Source: a virus. From it: 20,528 bases of DNA. The notes below the pieces were generated by a model. The model saw only the letters and a program-made list of their open reading frames with translations, had not been told where the DNA came from and searched no databases. This document shows, one piece after another, positions 1 through 7,754 of this stretch; position 1 is the first letter of the stretch; every line of letters begins with the position of its first letter. Location: the IMG/VR virus record IMGVR_UViG_3300046794_000330, positions 1 through 20,528 of that record; one strand, written 5' to 3'. Position numbers and translations under genes: made by a program.

Positions 1-450
1 TTCGAGGCCACGCAGCTGACGCGCAACCGAAGCGGTTCCGGTAACGGTCGTCGAGTTCTGCGTGAGCGCCGTTTCCATGTCGCGCTTGAGTTCGAGACCC
101 TTGAGCGACAGTTGGTACGCGAGTTCGTTCTTGCGACCGGCCGGGTCCATGCCCGATTGCTGCGTGCCAGACACGATGATCGTCTTCGTGCTGATCTGCG
201 TGCGGTTGTTTAGGCGCACGGTCGGCGTCACAGCGGCAGCGGCGGCGTCGTCACCTTCGACGGCTGCGTTGTTCGCGGCCGATGCGAGGTCTTGGGTCTG
301 CCACTCGTGCAGCGTGTTCGTCGCCTTGCCCTTGCCGATTCCGGACATGAAGGGCGTATCGGTCGGGGCGATACGGTAGATGACGTCCGTGAGGTCTTCA
401 CGGTTGCCGATGGCTTGGTACGTCTGGAAGGTATTCGAGGGTACGGTCAT
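1..450 (-). CDS. Major capsid protein, N-terminal part (cut by window edge)
   Basis: This gene encodes the shell-forming head protein. Only the first 150 codons are present; the reading frame is open to the window edge. The N-terminus (MTVPSNTFQTYQAIGNREDL, then a TDVIYRIAPTDTPF stretch and a TLHEWQTQDL stretch) is what I associate with the DUF5309 / SU10-type major capsid family of podoviruses. This is a family recollection, not a search. The ATG is preceded by AAGGATCAGAA, a good ribosome-binding site. The scaffold gene lies directly upstream with only 9 bp between them, the usual scaffold-capsid order. Like the scaffold, it lies downstream of a terminator, so its expression probably depends on readthrough or antitermination. 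Confidence 0.88.
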   Translation of the reverse strand, partial: MTVPSNTFQTYQAIGNREDLTDVIYRIAPTDTPFMSGIGKGKATNTLHEWQTQDLASAANNAAVEGDDAAAAAVTPTVRLNNRTQISTKTIIVSGTQQSGMDPAGRKNELAYQLSLKGLELKRDMETALTQNSTTVTGTASVARQLRGLE

Positions 451-459
451 TTCTGATCC

Positions 460-1389
460 TTAGAGGAATTGCATTAGCGCAGCCGCGCCTGCATCCACGC
501 TTCCGGTCTGCTTCAGTCGCCTCATGGCTTCTGTGCGCCCGTCGCCCGGTTTCACGCCCGTACCGGGCTTCTCCACCTTCGCGGGCAGCTTGCCGACCTT
601 CTGCGCAGCTTGCGCTTGCTGCTTCATGAGTTCGTCGTACCGGCGCGCCTTGTCCGCGACCACCAACAGGCGGTGATCGTTGATGCCGTTGAGTTCGCTA
701 GCATCGAAGCCCGACGTTTTCGTCAGGTATTCGGTGATAGCCTTCGCCCCTTCGGCGGCCTTTGCCGGGTCTTTCCAATCCGGGAGAGCGTCGCGCAACT
801 TGCGACCTTCCTCGTCGATGCGCACCTGTGCTTGTTGCGCCGCCTCGGTCTGCTGCTGCTGCGTCAGGTAGGCTTGCGCCGCCTGCGCTTGCTGCAACTG
901 CACCGCGCGTTGCTCGAACACGTGTCGCTGACGCATGTATTCATGCGGATCGTTTGCAAGCAGATGCTCCCAATTGGGCTGCTCTGCCTGCATGAGCGCT
1001 TGCATTTGCGGTACGAAAGTGTCCAGAACCTGCTTGAGCTGCGCCCTTTCCTGTTGGAGTGGGGCGCGCTCCGCTTCAGCCTGCTTTCGTAGCGCTGCCG
1101 CCTCTTCGAAGCGCTTGTTTGCCGCGGCAGACTTCTGTGCCTCCGCGATCAACTCAGCCTTCGTGAGAGTGCGCTCTTCGCCGTCGACCTTGATGACGTA
1201 CTTTTCTTCTTCCGGCGTTTCCGGTTGGGCTTCTTCGGGTTGGGCTTCAACTTCCTCGCCGCCCTCATCGCCGCCTTCCTCGCTCGTTTCCGAACCGTCG
1301 ACCATCTCAGACAGACGACTCAAAATGTCATCGTCAAAACCGCCTTCGTTGCCCTGGGTGTCAGCGCCCGATTGGGTAGCTTCGTCCAT
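460..1389 (-). CDS. Capsid scaffold / assembly protein
   Basis: This 309-aa protein probably guides prohead assembly and then leaves the shell. It has the typical layout of podoviral scaffolds. Residues about 1-65 are strongly acidic (runs of D and E, several Q/P). A long Ala/Gln/Glu-rich coiled-coil region follows at about 75-210, and the C-terminus is basic and Gly/Lys/Arg-containing (about 270-309), the part that usually contacts the capsid. The start is an ATG behind GAGG with a 6-nt gap. It lies between the portal-side genes and the capsid gene. A rho-independent terminator ends only about a dozen bases before its start codon. The sequence is low-complexity, so the assignment rests on composition and position more than on motifs. 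Confidence 0.85.
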   Translation of the reverse strand: MDEATQSGADTQGNEGGFDDDILSRLSEMVDGSETSEEGGDEGGEEVEAQPEEAQPETPEEEKYVIKVDGEERTLTKAELIAEAQKSAAANKRFEEAAALRKQAEAERAPLQQERAQLKQVLDTFVPQMQALMQAEQPNWEHLLANDPHEYMRQRHVFEQRAVQLQQAQAAQAYLTQQQQTEAAQQAQVRIDEEGRKLRDALPDWKDPAKAAEGAKAITEYLTKTSGFDASELNGINDHRLLVVADKARRYDELMKQQAQAAQKVGKLPAKVEKPGTGVKPGDGRTEAMRRLKQTGSVDAGAAALMQFL

Positions 1390-1400
1390 GCGTTACCTCA

Positions 1401-1435
1401 AAGAAAAAGCCCGCTGGATCGCTCCTAGCGGGCTT
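1401..1435 (-). terminator. Rho-independent terminator in front of the scaffold gene
   Basis: Read leftward, the 9-bp stem AAGCCCGCT/AGCGGGCTT (1427-1435 with 1407-1415) has an 11-nt loop and is followed by TTTTTCTT. It lies between the 39-aa membrane peptide and the scaffold start codon, so it should reduce transcription into scaffold and capsid unless an antitermination factor acts. Confidence 0.85.
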
Positions 1436-1453
1436 GGTTGAAATGGGTTGGTG

Positions 1454-1573
1454 TTACTTGTCTCTGAGTTCGAGGAACAGAGAAACCCCTGCTGCGACGA
1501 CTGCAAAGCACGGAATCATCATTGCGACGCAGAGGAATACCTTTTCGCCTGTGCTAAAGGCCCATGCGCTCAT
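1454..1573 (-). CDS. Small single-span membrane protein (39 aa)
   Basis: The 39-aa product starts MSAWAFSTGEKVF and has one hydrophobic segment at about residues 13-33, followed by a short charged tail ending LELRDK. The ATG overlaps the stop codon of the upstream 97-aa gene as ATGA, which indicates translational coupling and supports both genes. It lies in the head operon between the portal-side genes and the scaffold. The function is unknown. A holin-like or membrane-anchoring role would be speculation. A terminator follows directly after the stop codon, so this is the last gene of the upstream transcription segment. Confidence 0.6.
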   Translation of the reverse strand: MSAWAFSTGEKVFLCVAMMIPCFAVVAAGVSLFLELRDK

Positions 1574-1863
1574 TCGCAAATCTCCCCGTTGCTCCACTGG
1601 TACGCGACGTATCCGACCTCGACAGGCGCGCTGCCGTACGTTCCATGCCACAGGTCCACATAGGCGTTCGGATGCCACACGCGAGCAATCCGGCGCTTCT
1701 TGTCCGACTGCTCGATGGCGCTCAGCCGAAGCGCGAAAGCACTCCACGACTCAGGCTCTTTATCTTCGAGTCCTGCTCGACCTGAATCCGCGCCAGCTTG
1801 CCCGTCTCCACCACCGTCTTTAGGTGGCCTTCCACGGCGTTTAGCGACTTCAGCAGTCTCCAT
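1570..1863 (-). CDS. Hypothetical 97-aa protein overlapping the 98-aa gene in another frame
   Basis: From ATG at 1863 the protein begins METAEVAKRRGRPPK, an AT-hook-like RGRP motif, then runs through a Gly/Asp-rich linker. It ends in an aromatic-rich C-terminal part (VWHPNAYVDLWHGTYG, then VAYQWSNGEICE) that looks like real folded protein. GAGG lies 4 nt upstream of the ATG. The first 142 bp overlap the upstream 98-aa gene in a different frame, which is unusually long for this phage. The stop overlaps the next ATG as ATGA, which argues that the frame is translated. A longer GTG-start version would extend upstream but looks less natural. Function is unknown. Confidence 0.55.
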   Translation of the reverse strand: METAEVAKRRGRPPKDGGGDGQAGADSGRAGLEDKEPESWSAFALRLSAIEQSDKKRRIARVWHPNAYVDLWHGTYGSAPVEVGYVAYQWSNGEICE

Positions 1864-2018
1864 AGTTCCTCGCGTCCTTGTGCGTCGCGCGCGGGGGATG
1901 ACTCCCACGCAGACTGGTATTGACCCTTCAGCATCGAAAAGGCTTCAGCAAGCAGCGGATGCTCTAGCAACTCCGCCGCCTGCTGGCCCCTGCTGATTTC
2001 CTTCGCCGTGTCGCTCAT
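1722..2018 (-). CDS. Conserved head-module protein (98 aa), function unknown
   Basis: The 98-aa, mainly helical protein contains the stretch SSPARDAQGREELW followed by a helical segment with HLKTVVETGKLA. I recognise this as a small protein regularly found next to the portal gene in podophages. Its biochemical role is not known to me. Its ATG overlaps the portal stop codon as ATGA, so the two are probably translationally coupled. The last 142 bp also code, in another frame, for the 97-aa protein downstream. It is likely a minor head or assembly factor, by context only. Confidence 0.8.
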   Translation of the reverse strand: MSDTAKEISRGQQAAELLEHPLLAEAFSMLKGQYQSAWESSPARDAQGREELWRLLKSLNAVEGHLKTVVETGKLARIQVEQDSKIKSLSRGVLSRFG

Positions 2019-4318
2019 TCCGCCTCACTGGTATCTGATGCCGCGGCATTGGCTGCCGAGATTTGCGCGCTCTGCAACGTCGTCGCCGCGGACATTTCAG
2101 CCACTTCGAGCTTGTTCGCTGCGTTGATCTGTGCGATCTGCACCGAGACAGACTGCTTGATCTGCTCCATCTGCGCGTCGAACTCCATCTGCATGCGCTG
2201 CGTCTCCTGCTCAAGCTGTGCCCGCACCAGATCGCGTTGCGCCTCAAGACGGTTCTCTTGATCCGCCTGCATCGCCTGGAATTGCTGCTCGCGCAATGCC
2301 GTCTGCTGCTCAAGATGCGCTTTGAACGCCTCGACCTGCTGTTGGCTCTGCGTGCGCTCAAGTTCCTGCTGATGGCGCTGCTGCTCAAGCTGTGCGTCCG
2401 CCTGCGACTGCGCTTGGATCTTCTGCAACTCGATCGGCGGCTGCTCTGGCTTCGGCGGCTGCTTGCTCGGGTCCGTCCAGAACGCTTCCGCATTCTTCTC
2501 GCCGAGTGCCTTCGTTGCCTTCACCGCGTTCGCGTAGATGTTCTGCGGCGTGGCGATTCCGATCTGCAAGCCCTGCGCCTGCATCGTGCCGATCGTCATG
2601 TGCTTTTGGACAACCTGCGTCTTGTCGCCAGTGCCGAGACCGACATTGACCGTCATGTCGTACCGATTGCGCCACGCGCGCGGGTCAACATCGACCCATT
2701 CGTCGCGCAGCTTGATCGTCATGGCCTTGTCTTGGTACTGGCTCAGAAGCTTCTGAATCAGCCTGAACAAGTCCTTCATGCCGGTTTCAGCGAAGCGACG
2801 CGCGATCAGCTTGACGCGCATGTCTGCGCGCTGCGTGATGTTTTCCAGCCCGCCCTTCGTCTTGTTCAGCGTGTCGGCGTCGCTACCCTGCGTGTACTTC
2901 GTGACGCCGGTCGCGTCCTGCTTCATCGCGTCGACGTATTCCAGCAGTTGATAGGCGCCGGCAGAATCTGCCATGCCCTGTTGAAGCGGGCCGACAGCCT
3001 GCGGATTCTTCACGCGCACGACGCCGCCCGGGCGATTCGTCAGCAGATCGTCTAGATTGACCTGATCGGTAACAGCCCACGTGCGGCCGTTGATCTGCAA
3101 GTACATGTTGTCCAGCAGACCACGGATCAGCGCCGTTCTGGTCCTCTGCGAAGGCATCGACAGATCAGCCAGCGAGCGACCAAAGAAGCGGTGAGGCAGA
3201 CGAACAGGCGTGATGCTGACGAACGGCGGCCCGTCGCATTCCTCGTTAGCCAGAGTAACGCCGCCACCGCGCACCACCTTGCGCCATTCCGCAATGCCGT
3301 CGCCGTCATAGTCGCACTGCAAGTAGCATTCCGTGATCCACACGATGCGCTGTGACGGATCGTTGCTGATCTCGCCACCCTCGCCCGTATAGGCCATGTC
3401 GTCGTCATACGACCAGCGTTCCAGCCGCTCGCCGTTCAGGTCGCCATTCCAGTCGGAACTGATGTCGTCGACGTTCTCATAGCCCTGTGCGCGCAGCTGT
3501 GACAGCGTGCGCGGCAGGTGATGACCACAGAACGGCGTATCGGCAATCGACTTGCCGCGGCGCGACATGATGAATTCTTCGGGCGGCACGTTCTCGATGC
3601 ACACGCGCCCCTTCTTCTTCGAGCGCTTGCACGTCACGTCGTGCAGCGTCGGCACTTGCGACGGGTCCGGCTGCTGCGGAGGCGGCACGCCTTGCTTCAG
3701 CTGGCCGGACTGCGCCGCTTCCTGATACTGCTGCATCTGCGCTTGGTATTGCACCAGCATGGATTGCAGCGCATCCTGATCCGGGTATTCCTTGTGCTCG
3801 ATCGGCTCGACTTCGGGATCTTGAAGCAGCGTCGTCACCTGGGCCATCGTTAGGCCGGTGTACTCCTCGCGCACTTCCTCGATACTGTCATCCCACCACA
3901 CTTTCAGTATGCCGTTCTTCTGCAACAGCGCGTCCATGAACCAGCTTTCGAGGATTTCCCATCCCGGATTTTGCTGATAGAACACGTAGTTGCAGACGTC
4001 CGTCATCTGCTCAGCTTCGGCGCAATGCTGCGGGTTCGTCTCGCAGAACTCGACCACATCGTCGCCAGCCGTGAAGATCTCCATCAGCGCCGGCAGCGTC
4101 CAAAGCACCGTATCCGACACATCCGTCGACACGACAGCCGAGCGCCCCTCGATCGCAGGCGGGGCTAAGTCGCCCTTTGCCTCGCCGAGAAAGTAATACT
4201 CAGCCTTGCGGCGCATTTCAGACAGCGTCCCGCCCATGTAGGCGATCGACTGGCGAATCTCGGTGTCGACGATGGTTCCGAGTTCGTCATCGTCGATCTT
4301 GCGGGGTTTGTCAGTCAT
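2015..4318 (-). CDS. Portal protein (podovirus type)
   Basis: At 767 aa this has the length and layout expected of a P22-like/podoviral portal, the dodecameric ring at the capsid vertex through which DNA is packaged and ejected. Visible features are an N-terminal region with WTLPALMEIFTAGDDVVEF and a clip/stem region with KDATGVTKYTQGSDADTLNK and ITQRADMRVKLIARRFAETG. From about residue 615 onward there is a long Gln/Glu/Ala-rich coiled-coil tail, which can form the barrel extension. It starts immediately after the large terminase stop (TAA then ATG), the usual terminase-portal order. The Pfam-level family is inferred from memory; the portal assignment itself is firm from size, motifs and neighbours. 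Confidence 0.9.
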   Translation of the reverse strand: MTDKPRKIDDDELGTIVDTEIRQSIAYMGGTLSEMRRKAEYYFLGEAKGDLAPPAIEGRSAVVSTDVSDTVLWTLPALMEIFTAGDDVVEFCETNPQHCAEAEQMTDVCNYVFYQQNPGWEILESWFMDALLQKNGILKVWWDDSIEEVREEYTGLTMAQVTTLLQDPEVEPIEHKEYPDQDALQSMLVQYQAQMQQYQEAAQSGQLKQGVPPPQQPDPSQVPTLHDVTCKRSKKKGRVCIENVPPEEFIMSRRGKSIADTPFCGHHLPRTLSQLRAQGYENVDDISSDWNGDLNGERLERWSYDDDMAYTGEGGEISNDPSQRIVWITECYLQCDYDGDGIAEWRKVVRGGGVTLANEECDGPPFVSITPVRLPHRFFGRSLADLSMPSQRTRTALIRGLLDNMYLQINGRTWAVTDQVNLDDLLTNRPGGVVRVKNPQAVGPLQQGMADSAGAYQLLEYVDAMKQDATGVTKYTQGSDADTLNKTKGGLENITQRADMRVKLIARRFAETGMKDLFRLIQKLLSQYQDKAMTIKLRDEWVDVDPRAWRNRYDMTVNVGLGTGDKTQVVQKHMTIGTMQAQGLQIGIATPQNIYANAVKATKALGEKNAEAFWTDPSKQPPKPEQPPIELQKIQAQSQADAQLEQQRHQQELERTQSQQQVEAFKAHLEQQTALREQQFQAMQADQENRLEAQRDLVRAQLEQETQRMQMEFDAQMEQIKQSVSVQIAQINAANKLEVAEMSAATTLQSAQISAANAAASDTSEAE

Positions 4319-5566
4319 TTATGCATAGTTCAGTTGCGGATAAGAGAGCGAACCGCCCCAATCCTCGTTGGACATTGCCTCGGCATTGACTGCGATGTAT
4401 CGCAGGTTGTCAGCGCCGTGGCTCCACTCGTCGTGAAGCGGAGCGCCGGGCTCCTGTGTCTGCTGGTTGATGCTGCGCCGGTAACGCTTCGCGCACTGGA
4501 TCAGGCGTTCGCAGCCCGTCTTGTCGAAGTACATGCGCGGGAACGTCATGCGAGTAAGGCGGATTCCGTCCTCGATGCTCATGTTCGGCGTGATGGCAAC
4601 GTCCCACCCGAACGCCTGCATGATTTCCTCTGCGCTCTTGCCGGTCTTGAAGTCCTTGTTGCGCCCGTCATGCGGCAAATAGACCTTGCCCCAATTCAGC
4701 CGCTTGTCCTTCAGCACGGTCGAGTAGTGGTCGAGCGTCTTGTGACTGTCTTCGATGTACTCGATCACGCGCAGCTCGGCCGCGTTCTTCTGGATCAGGC
4801 TGATAGCCATTGCGTCGTTCCAGCCGAGGTCGAACACGATATGAACCTTCAGCATCGGGTCGTACGGCACGTTGCAGAGCCTGCCCGCGGCTTCAGCGTT
4901 CGCAACCTCGTCGTAATAGATCGCGCCGGCGACAGCGGGCTTGCACTTGCCGAGCCAAATGTTCTCGTAGTCCCTCGGCTGATCGCGCATGCAGTCAAGC
5001 CGCTCTTGCTCAAGCTTGTCGGTGAACCAAGGGTTGTCCGTGTAATTCACCTGACGCACAATCGCGCCGGTCGGCGGGTTGACGACGAACATCTGATACG
5101 TGACGTCCGTTTCCAACTCCGGGTTGAAGCTGATCCAGATTTCCGATCCCGGCTTACGAATGGTCGGGCGCAGCACATCCCACGATCGCTTACTGACCGC
5201 CTGCCCCTCTTCCACCCAGCAGACGTCGCAGCCCTCAAATGACTTGATAGTCATGATCGTGTGCTGCGCCAAGCCTGAATAGACGAACGATGTGCCGTTC
5301 TTGCCGCGGATCTCATCGCGCAGCACCTGATAGAAGTCGCCGAGCCCTAGCGCCTGGATCTGGTCTTTCAGCAGCATGTGCACAGAGTCGTCGATCGACT
5401 TCTGCACTTCACGCGCGCACAAGATGCGCATCGGCTTCTGCGTGCCGAGCAGCAACAGAGCCCGGGCGAATGACCAACTCTTTGCGCTTCCCCGTCCGCC
5501 ATGCGCGATCTTGTACGGCGCGTTGTCGAACAGGAACGACAGCGCTTCGGGGAATTTGATCGTCAT
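4319..5566 (-). CDS. terL: Terminase large subunit
   Basis: This is the packaging motor ATPase and nuclease that cuts concatemeric DNA and drives it through the portal. The 415-aa protein shows Walker A GGRGSAKS at residues 23-30, Walker B VCWVEE at 115-120 with the catalytic Glu, and the SFNP coupling motif at 146-149. The C-terminal RNase H-like nuclease has Asp246 and Asp251 (in FDLGWND) and Asp386 (in SHGADNLRY). This matches the PBSX/Terminase_3 type of TerL. The start codon overlaps the stop of the small subunit by 4 bp (ATGA), and the portal follows at once. Confidence 0.95.
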   Translation of the reverse strand: MTIKFPEALSFLFDNAPYKIAHGGRGSAKSWSFARALLLLGTQKPMRILCAREVQKSIDDSVHMLLKDQIQALGLGDFYQVLRDEIRGKNGTSFVYSGLAQHTIMTIKSFEGCDVCWVEEGQAVSKRSWDVLRPTIRKPGSEIWISFNPELETDVTYQMFVVNPPTGAIVRQVNYTDNPWFTDKLEQERLDCMRDQPRDYENIWLGKCKPAVAGAIYYDEVANAEAAGRLCNVPYDPMLKVHIVFDLGWNDAMAISLIQKNAAELRVIEYIEDSHKTLDHYSTVLKDKRLNWGKVYLPHDGRNKDFKTGKSAEEIMQAFGWDVAITPNMSIEDGIRLTRMTFPRMYFDKTGCERLIQCAKRYRRSINQQTQEPGAPLHDEWSHGADNLRYIAVNAEAMSNEDWGGSLSYPQLNYA

Positions 5567-5997
5567 GGCTTCACGAACTCAATCGTGTGGTTGTGGCTGA
5601 TCGGCCCACCGTCTGCGCCCGTCACTTCCTGCTCGATCTTGTCCCGCCACTTGCCGCGCTGCCTGTTCTTCAGCCAGAAGATCGCAGCCACCGTATCGGG
5701 CGCGTATATCTTCGTGATGGGCGTCTCAACGATCTCGCCACCTACTACGCGCAGATCGATCTCAGGGTGCTCGTATCCACATGCTCGGCGATACAGCTTG
5801 TCCGCGACTTCTGAATCCGCTTGACTCTTGCCCTTTTTTATGGACTCAAGAAATTCAGCGTGCGCTGACTTCCAAGCGTTCACCGTCTGCTCGCTCACCT
5901 CGAAGAAATCGGCGAGTTCCTTGTCTGTCGCGCCGAGCAGACACAGCTTCCGCGCTTGTTCGGCGTACTCTGCCTTGTAACTGCTCGGTCGTGCCAT
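5563..5997 (-). CDS. terS: Terminase small subunit
   Basis: The 144-aa protein is the DNA-recognition partner of the large terminase. A helix-turn-helix lies at about residues 21-45 (GATDKELADFFEVSEQTVNAW). The C-terminal part has the YAPDTVAAIFWLKNRQ and KWRDK segments typical of this terminase small subunit type. It starts with an ATG at MARPSSYKAEY and its stop overlaps the start of the large subunit, so the two are coupled. No strong ribosome-binding site precedes the ATG; only a weak CGG lies close by. The region upstream contains about 270 bp without a convincing gene. Confidence 0.88.
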   Translation of the reverse strand: MARPSSYKAEYAEQARKLCLLGATDKELADFFEVSEQTVNAWKSAHAEFLESIKKGKSQADSEVADKLYRRACGYEHPEIDLRVVGGEIVETPITKIYAPDTVAAIFWLKNRQRGKWRDKIEQEVTGADGGPISHNHTIEFVKP

Positions 5998-6265
5998 CCG
6001 ATACTTGCCACGCCCTTATCGGGTAGCGGCCCTCTGTTGGTTATTGGGATGCTCTGTAGAAATGCTTCTCGCGCGGATTGCAGCAGCGCTCGCCGTCTTG
6101 CAACTCGCGAGCGCACCACCAGCACCTGTACATGTCGAAATCCAGAATTAGGGTTGTCGTGGCCCGCGCTCAGTCGAGTTCCTGCCGAAGCAGGCGGAGG
6201 TCCGAGCTTCCATTTCGTCCACGACTGACGCTGTTTTCCCACCTGCGCCTGGGGTGATGAAGTCT
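5998..6265. other. Gap between terS and the phosphoesterase: hairpin and a possible Cys-rich mini-ORF
   Basis: No firm gene is seen in this 268-bp stretch. On the leftward strand it contains a perfect hairpin with a UUCG tetraloop (CCTGC-TTCG-GCAGG, 6181-6194) without a U-tract. It also holds a 30-codon frame starting at 6133 (MYRCWWCARELQDGERCC...), which has a CxxC and a CC pair but no ribosome-binding site. Packaging recognition sites often lie near terS, so a cos or pac element is possible but not shown. Confidence 0.4.
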
Positions 6266-7162
6266 TTACGCCATGCGTTGACCGCGGAAGTACGCGCGGC
6301 CATCGTCCCGCACCGAGCAGAACTCGGGGTGCAGCAGCTCACCGTCGCGCCACGTCAGCACGGCAAAGCCGCTTTGCCAGTTCGCGTTGCGGCCGGTCAG
6401 GTAGTGGAATTCGTCTTGCTCGGGATCGGCGAGCATTCCGGTTTCGATGCCATAGCGAAGACGGCCGAAACCGCGGAACTGAACACACTGAAGCCTGTGG
6501 GTGTGCCCTGTAACCACGTGATAACCTGCGCCCTTGACAACGTTGTTGTACGCAGCGTGCATGCCGTTGGCCACGCTGTGGATGATGACGGTATCTTCAT
6601 TGACGTCGATCCTGTAGCTGTCTTTCCATGCCGGCAGATGGTCAGCCAGCGCAAAGCCTGCGACGCCCTCGTATTCCGGCGCGGCGTGAGCTAGGCGGCT
6701 GTCAAAGCGGATGTCGTGGTTGCCAATCGTGCGCAACAGCTTCATGCCTCGCGCGGCTTCTTCGATCTCGCCTAAGCGGTCCTGGACGGCCTGGAGTTCG
6801 TCCCTGACGCTGTACGTCTTCTGCCAACCGATGCGCGCGTGCTTGCTGATCCGGGCGCCGTCGAGCAGATCGCCGTTCAGGATGACGGCCTTCATGTCTG
6901 AGGCGTGCTCGGCAATGACGTTGCAGAACGCCTTGTGCGCGGTCGTGATGAGCTTGGGCGAGTAGTGGGCGTCCGAGCCGATCGCGATCGAACCGTTACG
7001 GATCGCCAGCCGATTAGTCAGCTTCTTGTCGGTCAGCGTCAGTTGCACGTCGTCCGTGCGCTTCATGCGGTCGCGAAACGTGCTCTCCGCGATGCCTAGT
7101 GCGCGAGCTGCGCCCTTGATGCTGCCGTGCGTGTCGATCGCCTTCTGGTAATCGGCTTTCAT
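6266..7162 (-). CDS. Metallophosphoesterase with N-terminal helix-turn-helix
   Basis: The 298-aa protein combines a Fis/Hin-like helix-turn-helix (about residues 9-35, GSIKGAARALGIAESTFRDR) with a calcineurin-like phosphoesterase domain. The metal-binding motifs are present in order: GSDAH at 62-66, GDLLD at 97-101, GNHD at 147-150, His195 and GHTH at 219-222. It should therefore hydrolyse a phosphoester, possibly at DNA ends or in nucleotides; the substrate is unknown. The ATG at 7162 is preferred over a TTG one codon upstream because GAGG lies 5 nt before it. It sits between two small leftward genes and the terminase genes, which suggests a role linked to packaging or DNA processing. Confidence 0.88.
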   Translation of the reverse strand: MKADYQKAIDTHGSIKGAARALGIAESTFRDRMKRTDDVQLTLTDKKLTNRLAIRNGSIAIGSDAHYSPKLITTAHKAFCNVIAEHASDMKAVILNGDLLDGARISKHARIGWQKTYSVRDELQAVQDRLGEIEEAARGMKLLRTIGNHDIRFDSRLAHAAPEYEGVAGFALADHLPAWKDSYRIDVNEDTVIIHSVANGMHAAYNNVVKGAGYHVVTGHTHRLQCVQFRGFGRLRYGIETGMLADPEQDEFHYLTGRNANWQSGFAVLTWRDGELLHPEFCSVRDDGRAYFRGQRMA

Positions 7163-7169
7163 CAAGTCC

Positions 7170-7382
7170 TCATGAGTTCAGGTACGGCGCGAAGCCTGCA
7201 CACCAGTCTTCAACAGATACGAGCGGAAGAACGAAGATGATTCCCCCGTCTGACAGGTCGACGACCGGCTGCGGGGGATCGCGATGGCATCTGATCGCCT
7301 CTTTCCCGAACTCCGCCCACCGGCAGTTCTTGCAGGTCGACGTGCGCTCGACTTCCTCAACGACTTTCGGTTTGCGCGCCAT
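7170..7382 (-). CDS. Small Cys-rich protein, possible zinc binding (70 aa)
   Basis: The product begins MARKPKVVEEVERTSTC. It has a CKNC pair near residue 17, a further Cys in IRCHRDP and a last Cys in EDWCAGF. This four-Cys pattern is common in small phage proteins that bind one zinc ion. AAGGAAG lies just upstream of the chosen ATG; a longer frame without a site is ignored. It overlaps the upstream membrane protein gene by 26 bp and ends 7 bp before the phosphoesterase start codon, so it belongs to the same operon. Function unknown. Confidence 0.75.
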   Translation of the reverse strand: MARKPKVVEEVERTSTCKNCRWAEFGKEAIRCHRDPPQPVVDLSDGGIIFVLPLVSVEDWCAGFAPYLNS

Positions 7383-7575
7383 TTGCTTCCTTGCGGATCT
7401 GGATGTCGTCGAGCATCGCGCCATGCGCCTGCACCAGATACAAGCTGCGATCTTTCGGCGGCTCCGCCTCGTCGAATGCGCTGTCGTCAGCAGAGCCAAC
7501 GCTCACCATCAGCACGGCCACAAACGAGAACACGAATAACGCCAGCACCAACACAGGTATCACGTACGCGCTCAT
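7357..7575 (-). CDS. Small membrane protein at the head of the leftward operon (72 aa)
   Basis: The product starts MSAYVIPVLVLALFVFSFVA: one long hydrophobic segment at about residues 4-28, then an acidic, soluble C-terminal tail of about 45 residues. The ATG at 7575 is chosen because a very strong GGGGGAGG lies 4 nt upstream. A second ATG at 7614 would add 13 residues but has no site. It is the first gene of the leftward group, in front of the zinc-type protein, phosphoesterase and terminase genes. The topology is compatible with a single-span inner-membrane protein, but there is no motif to assign a role. Confidence 0.68.
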   Translation of the reverse strand: MSAYVIPVLVLALFVFSFVAVLMVSVGSADDSAFDEAEPPKDRSLYLVQAHGAMLDDIQIRKEANGAQTESR

Positions 7576-7680
7576 AATCCCTCCCCCGAGAAATAATCCG
7601 ATCAACGTATCCATTGTAGGCGCACGTAACGCTTCTGAGCGCGACATGTGTCCACGAACTCACTTTTCTTCCGAAAGTCC

Positions 7681-7709
7681 TTGCGGAACCGATACTCCTA
7701 TCGTATCCT
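7681..7709 (+). promoter_or_regulatory. Promoter P1 with 17-bp palindromic operator
   Basis: A -35 box TTGCGG (7681-7686), a 17-bp spacer and a -10 box TATCCT (7704-7709) precede the small rightward genes. The palindrome GATAC-TCCTATC-GTATC (7691-7707) fills most of the spacer and overlaps the -10 box, a repressor-like position. The same arrangement recurs at 14067 and 20416. Confidence 0.7.
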
Positions 7710-7754
7710 ACAGTCATGCGCTCAACGAAGCGCGAAACCAACCGGAGAACAGAC

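Noticed and set aside
2063-3055. Long rightward open frame of 330 codons opposite the portal gene
   Set aside because: It lies fully antisense to the portal gene, has an Arg/Leu/His-rich composition typical of a GC-rich shadow frame, and has no ribosome-binding site or operon context.
4334-5242. Rightward open frame of 302 codons opposite the large terminase gene
   Set aside because: It is antisense to a firm gene with all terminase motifs, and its composition is that of a shadow frame.
5895-6242. Leftward 115-codon frame overlapping terS
   Set aside because: It starts with a GTG without a good site, overlaps terS by about 100 bp in another frame, and shows no motif.
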